Assembly (NCBI RefSeq): GCF_000225345.1
Contig: NC_015977.1
Coordinates: forward strand, 1,533,501 to 1,597,500
Origin: Roseburia hominis A2-183
GTDB taxonomy: Bacteria > Bacillota > Clostridia > Lachnospirales > Lachnospiraceae
Direction of reading: 5' to 3'
DNA length: 64,000 bases
Positions 34,075 to 43,109 of the stretch are shown here, one piece after another (position 1 is the first letter of the stretch; the number at the start of each line of letters is the position of its first letter). The notes under the pieces are model-generated. The model searched no databases. It saw nothing but the letters and a program-made list of their open reading frames with translations, and was not told where the DNA came from. The translations under genes were made by a program, and so were the position numbers.

Positions 34075-34913
34075 AGAATGTCATAAGAGGAATTACGATC
34101 GGAATCGCCAATGTAGTTCCAGGAGTGAGCGGCGGTACGATCATGGTGTCGCTGGGGATTTATGATGAACTTCTGCAGGCGGTCACCGGATTTTTCCGTC
34201 ATAAAAAGGAAAGCATCTTAAAGCTGTTTCCGTATCTGTTTGGAATGGGGATCGGAATTATCTGCCTTTCCTTTATGATCGGTTATCTTTTTGAGAATTT
34301 TCCGTTCCAGACCGCGATGCTTTTTATCGGACTGATTTTCGGCGGCGTGCCGCTCATCTGGCGCAAGGTGTCCAGGGGATATCCGAAGGTGCCGGAGCTG
34401 GCGCTGTTTTTGGGATTCTTCTGCCTGATGATTGGAATGCAGTTCCTTGGAAAAGGCAGCGAACAGGTTCTTGCCGCCGGTCCTGGGACGGCAGTGAAGC
34501 TTTTTGCGGTGGGGCTGGCTGCCGCGGCTACGATGGTCATTCCGGGGGTGAGCGGTTCGATGCTTTTGATGGCGCTCGGATATTACACGCCGGTCATTGA
34601 CCATATCAATGCGTTCGTTGTGGCGGTGGTCATGCTGGATGCCGGGACGGCGTGGTACTGTCTTGCCCTATTAGTCCCGTTCGGATGCGGCGTGCTTGGA
34701 GGTATTTTTCTTGTCGCAAAGCTGATGGAATATCTGCTCTGCCGGTTTGAGAGGCTGACCTACTGGGCAATTTTCGGGCTGCTGGCGGCGTCCCCGGTTG
34801 CCATATTAGGGAAAATCCCGCTGCGCGGGACATCGCCGGCTGTCATCGCCTGGGGCGTGATGCTGTTTAGTGTGGGGGCGGTGGTCACCGGGCTTTTAGC
34901 TGGAGAAACATAA
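34062..34913 (+). CDS. DUF368 membrane protein (PopT-type undecaprenyl phosphate translocase)
   Basis: Start at ATG 34062 (GGAGG at 34053-34057), inside the end of the previous gene. The 283-residue polytopic protein opens with NVIRGITIGIANVVPGVSGG, the DUF368 signature, and repeats the motif as AAATMVIPGVSGSMLLMALG near residue 160. DUF368 proteins were shown to recycle undecaprenyl phosphate across the membrane, in Vibrio with particular need at alkaline pH. Its presence in a MarR-controlled operon with Na+-linked transporters suggests a conditional, ion- or pH-dependent role. Confidence 0.85.
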   Translation: MEFIKNVIRGITIGIANVVPGVSGGTIMVSLGIYDELLQAVTGFFRHKKESILKLFPYLFGMGIGIICLSFMIGYLFENFPFQTAMLFIGLIFGGVPLIWRKVSRGYPKVPELALFLGFFCLMIGMQFLGKGSEQVLAAGPGTAVKLFAVGLAAAATMVIPGVSGSMLLMALGYYTPVIDHINAFVVAVVMLDAGTAWYCLALLVPFGCGVLGGIFLVAKLMEYLLCRFERLTYWAIFGLLAASPVAILGKIPLRGTSPAVIAWGVMLFSVGAVVTGLLAGET

Positions 34914-34974
34914 AAATTCAGAAAATACATGAAAAAGTGTAGAAAAATCATACGATTTTTTTGCGCTTTTTTCT

Positions 34975-35001
34975 TTGAAAAATACAAAAATGTGATACAA
35001 T
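34975..35001 (+). promoter_or_regulatory. candidate promoter of the deacetylase-bactofilin group
   Basis: TTGAAA (34975-34980) and TACAAT (34996-35001) with a 15-base spacer, slightly short. The preceding 60 bases are AT-rich and carry no clear terminator. Confidence 0.45.
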
Positions 35002-35035
35002 AGATAAAGTATTATGATTAACTTGGGGGTTCTAC

Positions 35036-35992
35036 ATGCAGGATAAGGATTCTGAGGCACTCCGCAATCAACGCAGGCGGAGAAAGCGGATTGCAAGAAT
35101 GAAACATACCATAATCGCGATAATTGCCGGGTGGATCATCCTGTCCATGATTCTGATCATTTTTCTGCTTGTCCGGACGAGATCCATGGAGAGAAAGTTA
35201 GATGAACTCTGGCAGATGCAGCGGGTGATGAACCAGCAGGTGCCGGATACGGAGGCACTACCCCAGGAAGAGACCGGCGGCATGGATACGGAGACAGTGG
35301 CTGTGACGGCACCTGCATCCGGGATCGACGAGACAGACAATCTGGCACAGGATGGAGATGTACATAAAGTTTATCTGACGTTTGATGACGGGCCGTCTGA
35401 GAATACGGACGCCATTTTAGATGTGCTGTCGGAGTACGATGTCAAGGCAACCTTTTTTGTGGTCGGAAAAGAGGATGAGGCATCGGCAGCCATCTACCAG
35501 AGGATCGTGGATGAGGGGCATACGCTGGGAATGCATTCCTATTCTAATAAGTACAGTCTGATCTATCAGTCGGAGGATGCGTTTGAGGCGGATTTTCATC
35601 AGCTGCAGGATTATCTCTATGAGGTGACCGGTGAAAAGAGCCGCTATTACCGGTTCCCGGGCGGGAGCAGCAATCAGATCAGCAATGTGCCGATGAGTTC
35701 GCTGATCCGGTTTTTAAACAGCGAGGACGTCGTTTATTACGACTGGAACATCTCGGCAGGCGATGCGGCAAATGCTGCATATACATCGGAAGAACTGGTC
35801 GAGAATGTTGTTTCAGATGTTTCAAAATACAAGACCTCGGTTGTGCTTTTGCACGACTCGGAAGATAAGTCAACAACGGTAGAAGCGGTAGGACCGCTGA
35901 TCGAGGCATTGCAGGATATGGATGCCGAGATTTTACCGATTGATGAAGATACACAGGTTATCCAGTATGTCAAAGCCGACAGTGCCAGATGA
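35036..35992 (+). CDS. membrane-anchored polysaccharide deacetylase (NodB/PdaA type)
   Basis: The 318-residue protein has a basic N-terminus, one membrane segment (about 24-46, IIAIIAGWIILSMILIIFLL) and an extracellular NodB domain from about 115. Catalytic motifs are visible: TFDDGP (motif 1, with the catalytic Asp and metal Asp), TLGMHSYSNKYSL (motif 2, metal His, a variant of HSxxH), RFPGGSS (motif 3) and VVLLHDSE (motif 5). It likely removes acetyl groups from peptidoglycan or another wall glycan. The His/Ser spacing should be checked against metal ligands. A bactofilin gene follows 25 bases downstream. Confidence 0.85.
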   Translation: MQDKDSEALRNQRRRRKRIARMKHTIIAIIAGWIILSMILIIFLLVRTRSMERKLDELWQMQRVMNQQVPDTEALPQEETGGMDTETVAVTAPASGIDETDNLAQDGDVHKVYLTFDDGPSENTDAILDVLSEYDVKATFFVVGKEDEASAAIYQRIVDEGHTLGMHSYSNKYSLIYQSEDAFEADFHQLQDYLYEVTGEKSRYYRFPGGSSNQISNVPMSSLIRFLNSEDVVYYDWNISAGDAANAAYTSEELVENVVSDVSKYKTSVVLLHDSEDKSTTVEAVGPLIEALQDMDAEILPIDEDTQVIQYVKADSAR

Positions 35993-36017
35993 CCAGATTA
36001 TAAATGGAGGTAAGAAC

Positions 36018-36857
36018 ATGGGATTTTTCAAGGACTTTAAGGATGATTTCTCACAGGCAGTGAATGAACTTATGCCGGGAGAAGACAATCTCGAAAGCAC
36101 GGACAAGGATGATGACATGGTCGTGAACACACTGGAAGATGAAGTGGATGTGGCGAGCGAATTGTCGAAGCTGGATGGTCTGTTAGAGCAGGTAACGAAG
36201 CAGGAGCCGGCTTTGGAGCGGACACAGGCAGCAACGGTGGAACCACAGAAAACAAGAGAAGAATACACACAGCATGCAATGGCAGCAGCACAGGAGGAGA
36301 AGAAAATGGCTGATAATACAGTAACACCAGTACAGGTAGCACAGACAGGAGCACAGGCAGCAGCATCGCAGACCACACCGCAGGAGAAGCCGATTGTATC
36401 GGACGAGGTTTCCGTGATTACAGAGGGAACGATTATCAATGGTGATGTGATCTCAAACGGATCTCTCGACATCAGAGGTCAGGTAGACGGAAATGTAAGC
36501 TGCAACGGAAAGCTTACCGTGACAGGTGTTGTCAATGGTAACAGCAACACTTCCGAATTCTTCGCGGATTCTGCACAGGTAGAGGGTGAAGTCGTAAGCT
36601 CCGGTACGGTTAAGATTGGTCTTGGTTCTGTAATTATAGGTAATGTAACATCCAACTCGGCAGTGATCGCAGGAGCCATCAAGGGTGACATCGATGTGCA
36701 GGGACCGGTTGTTGTGGATACTTCCGCAGTGGTTATGGGTAACATCAAGTCCCGTTCTGTTCAGATCAACAACGGCGCTGTTATTGAGGGATTCTGCTCC
36801 CAGTGCTATGCAGATGTGGATGTTCAGAGCCTGTTCAATGCCAAGAAAGGAAACTAA
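36018..36857 (+). CDS. bactofilin-family polymer-forming protein
   Basis: Start at ATG 36018 after GGAGG. The 279-residue protein has a disordered, acidic N-terminal half (1-135, beginning MGFFKDFKDDFSQAVNE) and a C-terminal bactofilin beta-helix (about 138-260). Its repeating units include GTIINGDVISNGSLDIRGQV, DGNVSCNGKLTVTGVVNG and GDIDVQGPVVVDTSAVVMG. Bactofilins form membrane-associated filaments that position cell-wall enzymes. Pairing with a wall deacetylase gene fits this. The long N-terminal extension is unlike the short tails of many bactofilins. Confidence 0.85.
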   Translation: MGFFKDFKDDFSQAVNELMPGEDNLESTDKDDDMVVNTLEDEVDVASELSKLDGLLEQVTKQEPALERTQAATVEPQKTREEYTQHAMAAAQEEKKMADNTVTPVQVAQTGAQAAASQTTPQEKPIVSDEVSVITEGTIINGDVISNGSLDIRGQVDGNVSCNGKLTVTGVVNGNSNTSEFFADSAQVEGEVVSSGTVKIGLGSVIIGNVTSNSAVIAGAIKGDIDVQGPVVVDTSAVVMGNIKSRSVQINNGAVIEGFCSQCYADVDVQSLFNAKKGN

Positions 36858-36862
36858 GCATC

Positions 36863-37561
36863 ATGAAGAGAGTTCTGTTAAAGTTAAGTGGTGAGGCGCT
36901 TGCAGGTGATAAACACACAGGATTTGACGAGCCGACAGTCACAGAGGTTGCAAAACAGGTAAAGCAGATTGTGGATGGTGGTACCGAAGTAGGCATCGTG
37001 ATCGGCGGCGGCAACTTCTGGAGAGGACGCACCAGCGAGACGATCGACCGCACCAAAGCGGATCAGATCGGCATGCTTGCAACGATCATGAACTGCATCT
37101 ATGTTTCAGAGATTTTCCGCTCTGTGGGCATGCAGACACAGATTCTGACACCTTTTGAGTGTGGAAGCATGACAAAGCTGTTTTCCAAGGATCGTGCGAA
37201 TAAGTATTTTGCAAAGGGAATGGTTGTGTTTTTTGCAGGGGGAACGGGTCATCCATACTTTTCGACAGATACGGGAATTGTTCTGCGTGCGATTGAGATG
37301 GAGGCGGACGGAATCTACCTCGCAAAAGCGATTGACGGCGTGTATGACAGTGATCCGAAGCTGAATTCGAATGCAGTGAAGTATGATGAAGTCTCTATTC
37401 AGGAAGTAATTGACAAGAAGCTTGCGGTGGTGGATCTGACAGCCTCCATTATGTGTATGGAGAACCGGATGCCGATGTATGTATTCGGACTGAATGAAGA
37501 GAATAGTATCGTAAAAGCCATGACGGGAGAGTTTAGCGGCACGAAGGTTACGGTTTCTTAG
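36863..37561 (+). CDS. pyrH: UMP kinase
   Basis: Start at ATG 36863, five bases after the bactofilin stop; AAAGGAAAC is the ribosome site. The 232-residue protein is an amino-acid-kinase-fold UMP kinase: MKRVLLKLSGEALAG, VIGGGNFWRG, TDTGIVLRAIEMEADGIYLA and AKAIDGVYDSDPK are present. It phosphorylates UMP to UDP. The order pyrH-frr-uppS-cdsA is widely conserved. GTP activation is a feature of the family. Confidence 0.96.
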   Translation: MKRVLLKLSGEALAGDKHTGFDEPTVTEVAKQVKQIVDGGTEVGIVIGGGNFWRGRTSETIDRTKADQIGMLATIMNCIYVSEIFRSVGMQTQILTPFECGSMTKLFSKDRANKYFAKGMVVFFAGGTGHPYFSTDTGIVLRAIEMEADGIYLAKAIDGVYDSDPKLNSNAVKYDEVSIQEVIDKKLAVVDLTASIMCMENRMPMYVFGLNEENSIVKAMTGEFSGTKVTVS

Positions 37562-37587
37562 AATTGATAGAAAGGCATGGTATATAT

Positions 37588-38139
37588 ATGGATCAGAGAT
37601 TAGCGGTATTTGATGAAAAGATGGGCAAAACAATGAACAATCTTGCGGAGGAGTTCGGCGGAATCCGCGCGGGACGCGCCAATCCGCATGTGCTTGACAA
37701 GTTGAGAGTGGATTACTACGGTACTCCGACAGCAATTCAGCAGGTGGCGAATGTCAGTGTTCCGGAGCCGCGTATGATTCAGATTCAGCCGTGGGAGGCA
37801 TCCATGGTAAAGGAGATTGAGAAGGCGATCCTTACTTCCGATCTTGGAATCAATCCTACGAATGATGGAAAGACAGTCCGTCTTCTGTTCCCGGAGCTTA
37901 CCGAGGAGAGACGTAAGGAACTTGCAAAGGATGTAAAGAAAAAGGGCGAAAATGCGAAGGTTGCAATCCGCAATATCCGCCGTGATGCCAATGATTCCTT
38001 TAAAAAGCTTGCCAAGGAGGATGTCTCCGAGGATGAGATCAAGCAGCTGGAAGATCAGGCACAGAAGATGACCGATAAGTACATCGCAGATGTGGATCGT
38101 GCCGTTGAGGCAAAGACAAAGGAAATCCTTACCGTATAG
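37588..38139 (+). CDS. frr: ribosome recycling factor
   Basis: Start at ATG 37588; the in-frame start at 37564 adds residues not seen in the family. The protein has 183 residues. The block EEFGGIRAGRANPHVLDKL is the family signature, with PWEASMVKEIEKAIL and NDGKTVRLLFPELTEERRKE following. With EF-G it splits the post-termination ribosome. Confidence 0.96.
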   Translation: MDQRLAVFDEKMGKTMNNLAEEFGGIRAGRANPHVLDKLRVDYYGTPTAIQQVANVSVPEPRMIQIQPWEASMVKEIEKAILTSDLGINPTNDGKTVRLLFPELTEERRKELAKDVKKKGENAKVAIRNIRRDANDSFKKLAKEDVSEDEIKQLEDQAQKMTDKYIADVDRAVEAKTKEILTV

Positions 38140-38163
38140 TTTGGATAGATTTGAAACGAGAGG

Positions 38164-38199
38164 AGATACAGGTGTTTATGGAGGCATACATCTGTATCT
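38164..38199 (+). other. stem-loop between frr and uppS
   Basis: AGATACAG (38164-38171) pairs with CTGTATCT (38192-38199), followed by TTTTCC. It may act as a weak terminator or attenuator before the isoprenoid/lipid genes. Confidence 0.5.
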
Positions 38200-38256
38200 T
38201 TTCCGTTATTTTGTATAGTTGATACTTCAGTACAGATACGAGGGAGAAGCACAGGT

Positions 38257-38979
38257 ATGGAGACGGGAAGAAAGATTCCACAGCATATAGCGATCATACT
38301 GGATGGAAACGGAAGATGGGCAAAAGCAAAGGGAATGCCCCGGAATTACGGACACACAGCGGGAGCCAAGAATGTCGAGACGGTATGCCAGGCGGCACAT
38401 GATCTCGGTGTAAAGTATGTTACCATGTACGCATTTTCGACGGAAAACTGGAACCGCCCGGAGGGCGAAGTGGAAGCGCTGATGAAGCTTTTGGAAAGCT
38501 ATCTGAAGAACTGCATTAAGACAGCAGACAAAAACAATATGCGCGTGCGCGTGATCGGCGATACGACGAGACTCAGTGAGCGCTTTCAGGAGCGCATCCG
38601 TGAACTGGAGGCTGCCTCCGCAAAAAATGACGGCTTGAATCTTCAGATTGCCATCAATTACGGCAGCCGCGACGAGATGACACGCGCAATGCGCCGTATG
38701 AGCGAAGATGTTGCGGCGGGGAAGAGAAAGCCGGAAGAGATCACGGAAAGTGTGTTTGAGGAGTATCTGGATACCGCAGGCATTCCGGATCCGGATCTTT
38801 TAATCCGCACGAGCGGGGAACTCAGGTTGTCCAATTTCCTGCTCTGGCAGCTGGCGTACAGTGAATTTTACTTTACCGATGTGCCGTGGCCGGATTTTCA
38901 CAAAGAGGAATTAGAGCGTGCCATTGAAGCGTATAATAAAAGAGACAGAAGATTTGGCGGTTTGACAGACAAGAAATAG
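38257..38979 (+). CDS. uppS: undecaprenyl pyrophosphate synthase
   Basis: A 240-residue cis-prenyltransferase. ILDGNGRWAKAKGMPRNYGH holds the catalytic Asp and the DGNGRWA motif. YAFSTENWNRP and RTSGELRLSNFLLWQLAYSE are the other conserved blocks. It extends farnesyl-PP with isopentenyl-PP to make the C55 carrier for cell wall synthesis. dxr and ispG in the same operon supply the isoprenoid precursors, so the cluster joins supply and use. AGGGAG at 38241-38246 precedes the ATG. Confidence 0.96.
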   Translation: METGRKIPQHIAIILDGNGRWAKAKGMPRNYGHTAGAKNVETVCQAAHDLGVKYVTMYAFSTENWNRPEGEVEALMKLLESYLKNCIKTADKNNMRVRVIGDTTRLSERFQERIRELEAASAKNDGLNLQIAINYGSRDEMTRAMRRMSEDVAAGKRKPEEITESVFEEYLDTAGIPDPDLLIRTSGELRLSNFLLWQLAYSEFYFTDVPWPDFHKEELERAIEAYNKRDRRFGGLTDKK

Positions 38980-39003
38980 GAAGGACTGCCGGATGGAGGA
39001 GAT

Positions 39004-39810
39004 ATGTTTAAGACGAGATTATTGAGCGGAATCGTTCTTGTGATTGCCGCATTGGTATTGATTATTACCGGCGGGGATGTGCTGCTGGTGTCCACGTTGC
39101 TGATTTCCTGGATCGGGATGTTTGAATTATACCGGATTTTTCATATTGAGAAGTCTGCACCGGGCATTGTCGGGTATGCGGCTGCGGCGGTCTACTATGC
39201 GAATCTGCGCTTCGGCTTTCTGCCGGATCTGATGATGCTGGTTTTAGGGCTTCTGATCGTATTGATGTTCGTGTATGTGTTCACTTACCCGAAGTATCAG
39301 ACGGAGCAGCTGCTCGCCGCATTTTTCGGCGTGTTCTATGTGGCAGTGATGTTGTCCTACGTGTACCAGACCAGAATGCTTAGCGCCGGAACCTACATTG
39401 TGTGGCTTATTTTTCTGTGTTCCTGGGGATGCGACACCTGCGCGTACTGTGTCGGCATGCTGATCGGGAAGCATAAGATGACGCCGAAGCTGAGTCCGAA
39501 AAAGTCCGTGGAGGGCGCCGTGGGTGGTGTGATCGGAGCTGCGCTTCTCACCGTGATTTACGGCATGGTATTTCGCGGGGCGATGGGAAGTGAGATGTCA
39601 CATGTCTGGATTATGGCAGCCATCAGTGCGGCGGGCGCACTGGTATCCATGGTGGGAGATCTGACAGCTTCCGCCATCAAGCGTAATTACGGCATCAAGG
39701 ATTATGGAAAACTCATTCCGGGACACGGCGGTATCCTGGATCGTTTCGACAGCGTCATTTTTACGGCGCCGCTCATCTATTTCCTTGCCGCTAATTTGAT
39801 TGTATTGTAA
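39004..39810 (+). CDS. cdsA: phosphatidate cytidylyltransferase
   Basis: A 268-residue protein with about seven or eight membrane segments. The C-terminal CDP-alcohol signature is visible as SMVGDLTASAIKRNYGIKDY and GKLIPGHGGILDRFDS. CdsA makes CDP-diacylglycerol, the precursor of phospholipids, at the cytoplasmic membrane. GGAGGA lies just upstream of the ATG. The gene lies in the usual place after uppS. Confidence 0.95.
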   Translation: MFKTRLLSGIVLVIAALVLIITGGDVLLVSTLLISWIGMFELYRIFHIEKSAPGIVGYAAAAVYYANLRFGFLPDLMMLVLGLLIVLMFVYVFTYPKYQTEQLLAAFFGVFYVAVMLSYVYQTRMLSAGTYIVWLIFLCSWGCDTCAYCVGMLIGKHKMTPKLSPKKSVEGAVGGVIGAALLTVIYGMVFRGAMGSEMSHVWIMAAISAAGALVSMVGDLTASAIKRNYGIKDYGKLIPGHGGILDRFDSVIFTAPLIYFLAANLIVL

Positions 39811-39825
39811 TTTTGGGAGAGACCT

Positions 39826-40983
39826 ATGATGAAGATAGCTATTTTGGGATCGACAGGCTCCATTGGGACACAGACGTTAGATATTGTGCGGGAGCAGGGC
39901 GACATACAGGTGACGGCGATTGCGGCCGGAAGCAACATCAAAAAGCTGGAAGAGCAGATGAGAGAGTTTCATCCGCTGCTGGTATGCGTTTTTCAGAAGG
40001 ACGCCGCCAAAGAACTGCGCGATCGCACGAAGGATCTGAATATCCGCGTGGTGTCCGGCATGGATGGACTTCTGGAGGTGGCGGTACAGCCGGAGAGTGA
40101 GATCCTTGTGACGGCGATTGTCGGGATGCTCGGCATAAGACCGACGATTGCAGCCATTGAAGCGGGGAAAAAGATTGCACTTGCGAACAAGGAGACGCTT
40201 GTGACGGCAGGTCATATCATTATGCCGCTGGCAAAAAAATGCGGCGTGCCGATTCTGCCGGTCGACAGCGAGCACAGTGCTATTTTCCAGTCGCTGCAGG
40301 GAGAAAACGGGAACCGCATTGCGAAGATTCTTCTCACGGCGTCCGGCGGACCGTTCCGCGGGAAAAAGCCGGAAGATCTGGCGCACATTCAGGTGGGGGA
40401 TGCGCTGCGTCATCCGAACTGGACAATGGGACGCAAGATCACGATCGATTCGTCAACGCTTGTCAATAAAGGCCTGGAAGTCATGGAGGCAAAGTGGCTG
40501 TTTGATGTGGAGCTGGAGCAGATTGAGGTGGTTGTCCATCCGCAGAGTGTGATCCACTCCGCGGTGCAGTATGAGGACGGCGCAGTCATTGCGCAGCTCG
40601 GCACACCGGATATGCGTCTGCCGATCCAGTATGCGCTCTATTATCCGAAGCGCAGACCGCTCTCGGGCGACAGACTGGATCTGTTTGCATTGGGACAGCT
40701 GACGTTTGAGAGACCGGACACGGAGACGTTCCGCGGTCTTGCGTTAGCCTATCAGGCGATGCGCCGCGGCGGCAATATTCCGACGGCATTTAATGCGGCG
40801 AATGAAAAGGCGGTAGCGCTTTTCCTGGATCGAAAAATTGCCTATCAGCAGATCCCGGAGATGATTGAATCGTGTATGGAGGCAGCTGATTTTATTGCCA
40901 ATCCGACGGTTGATGAGATCCTGGAGACGGAGGCAGCCGCATATGAACACATTGCAGGCAAATGGGGAAAGGTTTTTGCATGA
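39826..40983 (+). CDS. dxr: 1-deoxy-D-xylulose 5-phosphate reductoisomerase
   Basis: A 385-residue enzyme (two ATGs at 39826 and 39829). The NADPH-binding ILGSTGSIGTQTLDIV is at the N-terminus. PVDSEHSAIFQSL and KITIDSSTLVNKGLEVMEAK are catalytic-domain blocks with metal-binding Asp/Glu. It performs the first committed step of the MEP isoprenoid pathway; ispG downstream acts later in the same pathway. The stop overlaps the rseP start by ATGA. Confidence 0.96.
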   Translation: MMKIAILGSTGSIGTQTLDIVREQGDIQVTAIAAGSNIKKLEEQMREFHPLLVCVFQKDAAKELRDRTKDLNIRVVSGMDGLLEVAVQPESEILVTAIVGMLGIRPTIAAIEAGKKIALANKETLVTAGHIIMPLAKKCGVPILPVDSEHSAIFQSLQGENGNRIAKILLTASGGPFRGKKPEDLAHIQVGDALRHPNWTMGRKITIDSSTLVNKGLEVMEAKWLFDVELEQIEVVVHPQSVIHSAVQYEDGAVIAQLGTPDMRLPIQYALYYPKRRPLSGDRLDLFALGQLTFERPDTETFRGLALAYQAMRRGGNIPTAFNAANEKAVALFLDRKIAYQQIPEMIESCMEAADFIANPTVDEILETEAAAYEHIAGKWGKVFA

Positions 40984-42014
40984 AGATTATTATCGCAATT
41001 CTGATATTCAGTCTGATTATTATTTTTCATGAACTGGGGCATTTCCTTCTGGCGAAGGCAAACGGAATCCGGGTGAATGAATTCTGTCTCGGGCTGGGAC
41101 CGAAAGTGTTTGGCATCACAAAGGGAGAGACGACATACTCCCTGCATCTGTTCCCGATCGGTGGAGCGTGCATGATGGAGGGAGAGGATACGGAGAGCGA
41201 GGACGGCAGGGCGTTCGGGAAAAAATCAGTCTGGGCGCGCATCAGTGTGGTTGCCGCCGGTCCGGTATTCAATTTCCTGATGGCGTTTGTCTTTGCTTTT
41301 ATTCTGTTATGCAATATCGGCTATGATCTGCCGGTGCTCGCCGGAGTGACGGAGGGATATCCGGCCGAGGAGGCGGGAATGCAGGCGGGAGATACAATCT
41401 TAAAGATTGATCACACCCGGATACATTTTTTCCGGGACATCAGCGCCTACACACAGTTTCATTCCGGGGACGCGGTCACAGTGACCTATGAGCGGGACGG
41501 AGAACGCTATCAGACGGTGCTCACGCCCAAATATAACGAAGAATACGGCTATTATATGTACGGCTTTCAGGGAAGCGCGCAAAAGACGAAAGGTTCCGTG
41601 CTTTCCAATTTAAAATACAGCGTATATGAGGTGGAATACTGGATCCGCGTGACGATTGACAGCTTAAAGTCTTTGGTGGACGGAAAGGTGAGCGTCAATG
41701 ACATGAGCGGTCCGGTCGGAATCGTGAATATGATCGGGGACAGCTATGAGCAGAGCGTGACGTACGGCTACTATATGGTATTTTTGCAGATGCTTTACAT
41801 TACGATCTTCTTATCGGCAAACCTCGGTGTGATGAATCTGCTGCCGCTTCCGGCGCTGGACGGAGGCAGACTGCTGTTTTTGATTGTCGAGGTGATCCGC
41901 GGAAAGCGCGTCGATCCCGACAAGGAAGGCATGGTACATTTTATCGGCATGATGCTGTTGTTTGCACTCATGTTTTTTACATTTTTTAATGATATCCGCA
42001 AGCTGTTCGGATAG
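40980..42014 (+). CDS. rseP: RseP/YluC-type site-2 protease (intramembrane metalloprotease)
   Basis: Start at ATG 40980 overlapping the dxr stop; AAAGG at 40968-40972 precedes it, while the upstream ATG at 40962 lacks a site. The 344-residue protein has the zinc-binding HELGH at residues 17-21 in the first membrane segment, one PDZ domain (about 115-195), and NLLPLPALDGGRLLF in the third segment supplying the third metal ligand. It cleaves anti-sigma factors and signal-peptide remnants in the membrane. Confidence 0.94.
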   Translation: MKIIIAILIFSLIIIFHELGHFLLAKANGIRVNEFCLGLGPKVFGITKGETTYSLHLFPIGGACMMEGEDTESEDGRAFGKKSVWARISVVAAGPVFNFLMAFVFAFILLCNIGYDLPVLAGVTEGYPAEEAGMQAGDTILKIDHTRIHFFRDISAYTQFHSGDAVTVTYERDGERYQTVLTPKYNEEYGYYMYGFQGSAQKTKGSVLSNLKYSVYEVEYWIRVTIDSLKSLVDGKVSVNDMSGPVGIVNMIGDSYEQSVTYGYYMVFLQMLYITIFLSANLGVMNLLPLPALDGGRLLFLIVEVIRGKRVDPDKEGMVHFIGMMLLFALMFFTFFNDIRKLFG

Positions 42015-42026
42015 AAAGGCAAAAAG

Positions 42027-43079
42027 ATGACGAAAGTAGTGAAAATTGGCGACCGGGTGATCGGCGGAGGCAATCCGATCCTGATCCAGTCCATGACAAA
42101 TACAAAGACGGAGGACGTGGCTGCAACTGTGGCGCAGATTCAGGCGCTTACCGCTGCCGGATGTGATATTATCCGCTGCGCCGTGCCGACCATGGAGGCG
42201 GCGGAGGCATTGACCGAGATCAAAAAGCAGGTGAGCATTCCCGTTGTGGCAGATATTCATTTTGATTACCGCCTGGCGCTTGCCGCGATCGAGCACGGTG
42301 CGGATAAGATCCGCATCAATCCGGGAAATATCGGAAGTACAGAGCGTGTGCGCGCAGTGGTGGATGCCGCAAAAGAGCGCGGTATTCCGATCCGTGTCGG
42401 CGTCAACAGTGGATCTCTGGAAAAAGATCTTGTGGAAAAATATCACGGTGTGACGGCTGAGGGGATTGTCGAGAGCGCCCTCGATAAAGTACATCTGATC
42501 GAGGATATGGGGTGTGACAATCTGGTCATCAGCATCAAATCCTCCGATGTGATGATGTGCGTGAAGGCACACGAGCTGATTGCGACACAGACGGATCATC
42601 CGCTGCATGTCGGCATCACGGAGTCCGGCACCATCATCAGCGGCAATATCAAATCCTCGATCGGGCTGGGACTCATTCTGCATCAGGGAATCGGCGATAC
42701 AATCCGCGTATCGCTCACGGGAGACCCGTTGGAGGAGATCAAGTCCGCGAAGCTGATCCTGCGTACCTTAGGGCTGCGCAAAGGCGGCGTGGAGGTCGTG
42801 TCCTGTCCGACCTGTGGCAGAACCAGAATCGATCTGATCGGGCTTGCCAACCAGGTGGAAAATATGGTGGCAGACATCCCGTTAGACATCAAGGTGGCGG
42901 TTATGGGCTGCGTTGTCAACGGACCGGGTGAGGCAAAGGAAGCGGATATCGGTATTGCCGGAGGAATCGGAGAGGGACTTTTGATCAAGAACGGGGAAGT
43001 ATATAAAAAGGTGCCGGAGGGCGAACTGCTTGAGGCATTGCGCTATGAGCTGCTGCACTGGAATGAGCAGCAGAAGTAG
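42027..43079 (+). CDS. ispG: 4-hydroxy-3-methylbut-2-en-1-yl diphosphate synthase
   Basis: A 350-residue enzyme. NPILIQSMTNTKTEDV is the N-terminal TIM-barrel signature. The C-terminal domain has the [4Fe-4S] cysteines in VVSCPTCGRTRIDL and GCVVNGPGEAKEADIGIAGG, with the Glu ligand region nearby. It reduces MEcPP to HMBPP in the MEP pathway. It lies in the conserved rseP-ispG-polC order. Confidence 0.96.
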   Translation: MTKVVKIGDRVIGGGNPILIQSMTNTKTEDVAATVAQIQALTAAGCDIIRCAVPTMEAAEALTEIKKQVSIPVVADIHFDYRLALAAIEHGADKIRINPGNIGSTERVRAVVDAAKERGIPIRVGVNSGSLEKDLVEKYHGVTAEGIVESALDKVHLIEDMGCDNLVISIKSSDVMMCVKAHELIATQTDHPLHVGITESGTIISGNIKSSIGLGLILHQGIGDTIRVSLTGDPLEEIKSAKLILRTLGLRKGGVEVVSCPTCGRTRIDLIGLANQVENMVADIPLDIKVAVMGCVVNGPGEAKEADIGIAGGIGEGLLIKNGEVYKKVPEGELLEALRYELLHWNEQQK

Positions 43080-43109
43080 AACAGACTGAGGAAGAAGTGA
43101 GAAAAGGGC

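Noticed and set aside
39813..40100. Open frame overlapping the start of dxr in another frame
   Set aside because: The dxr frame carries all conserved motifs; this overlap has none.
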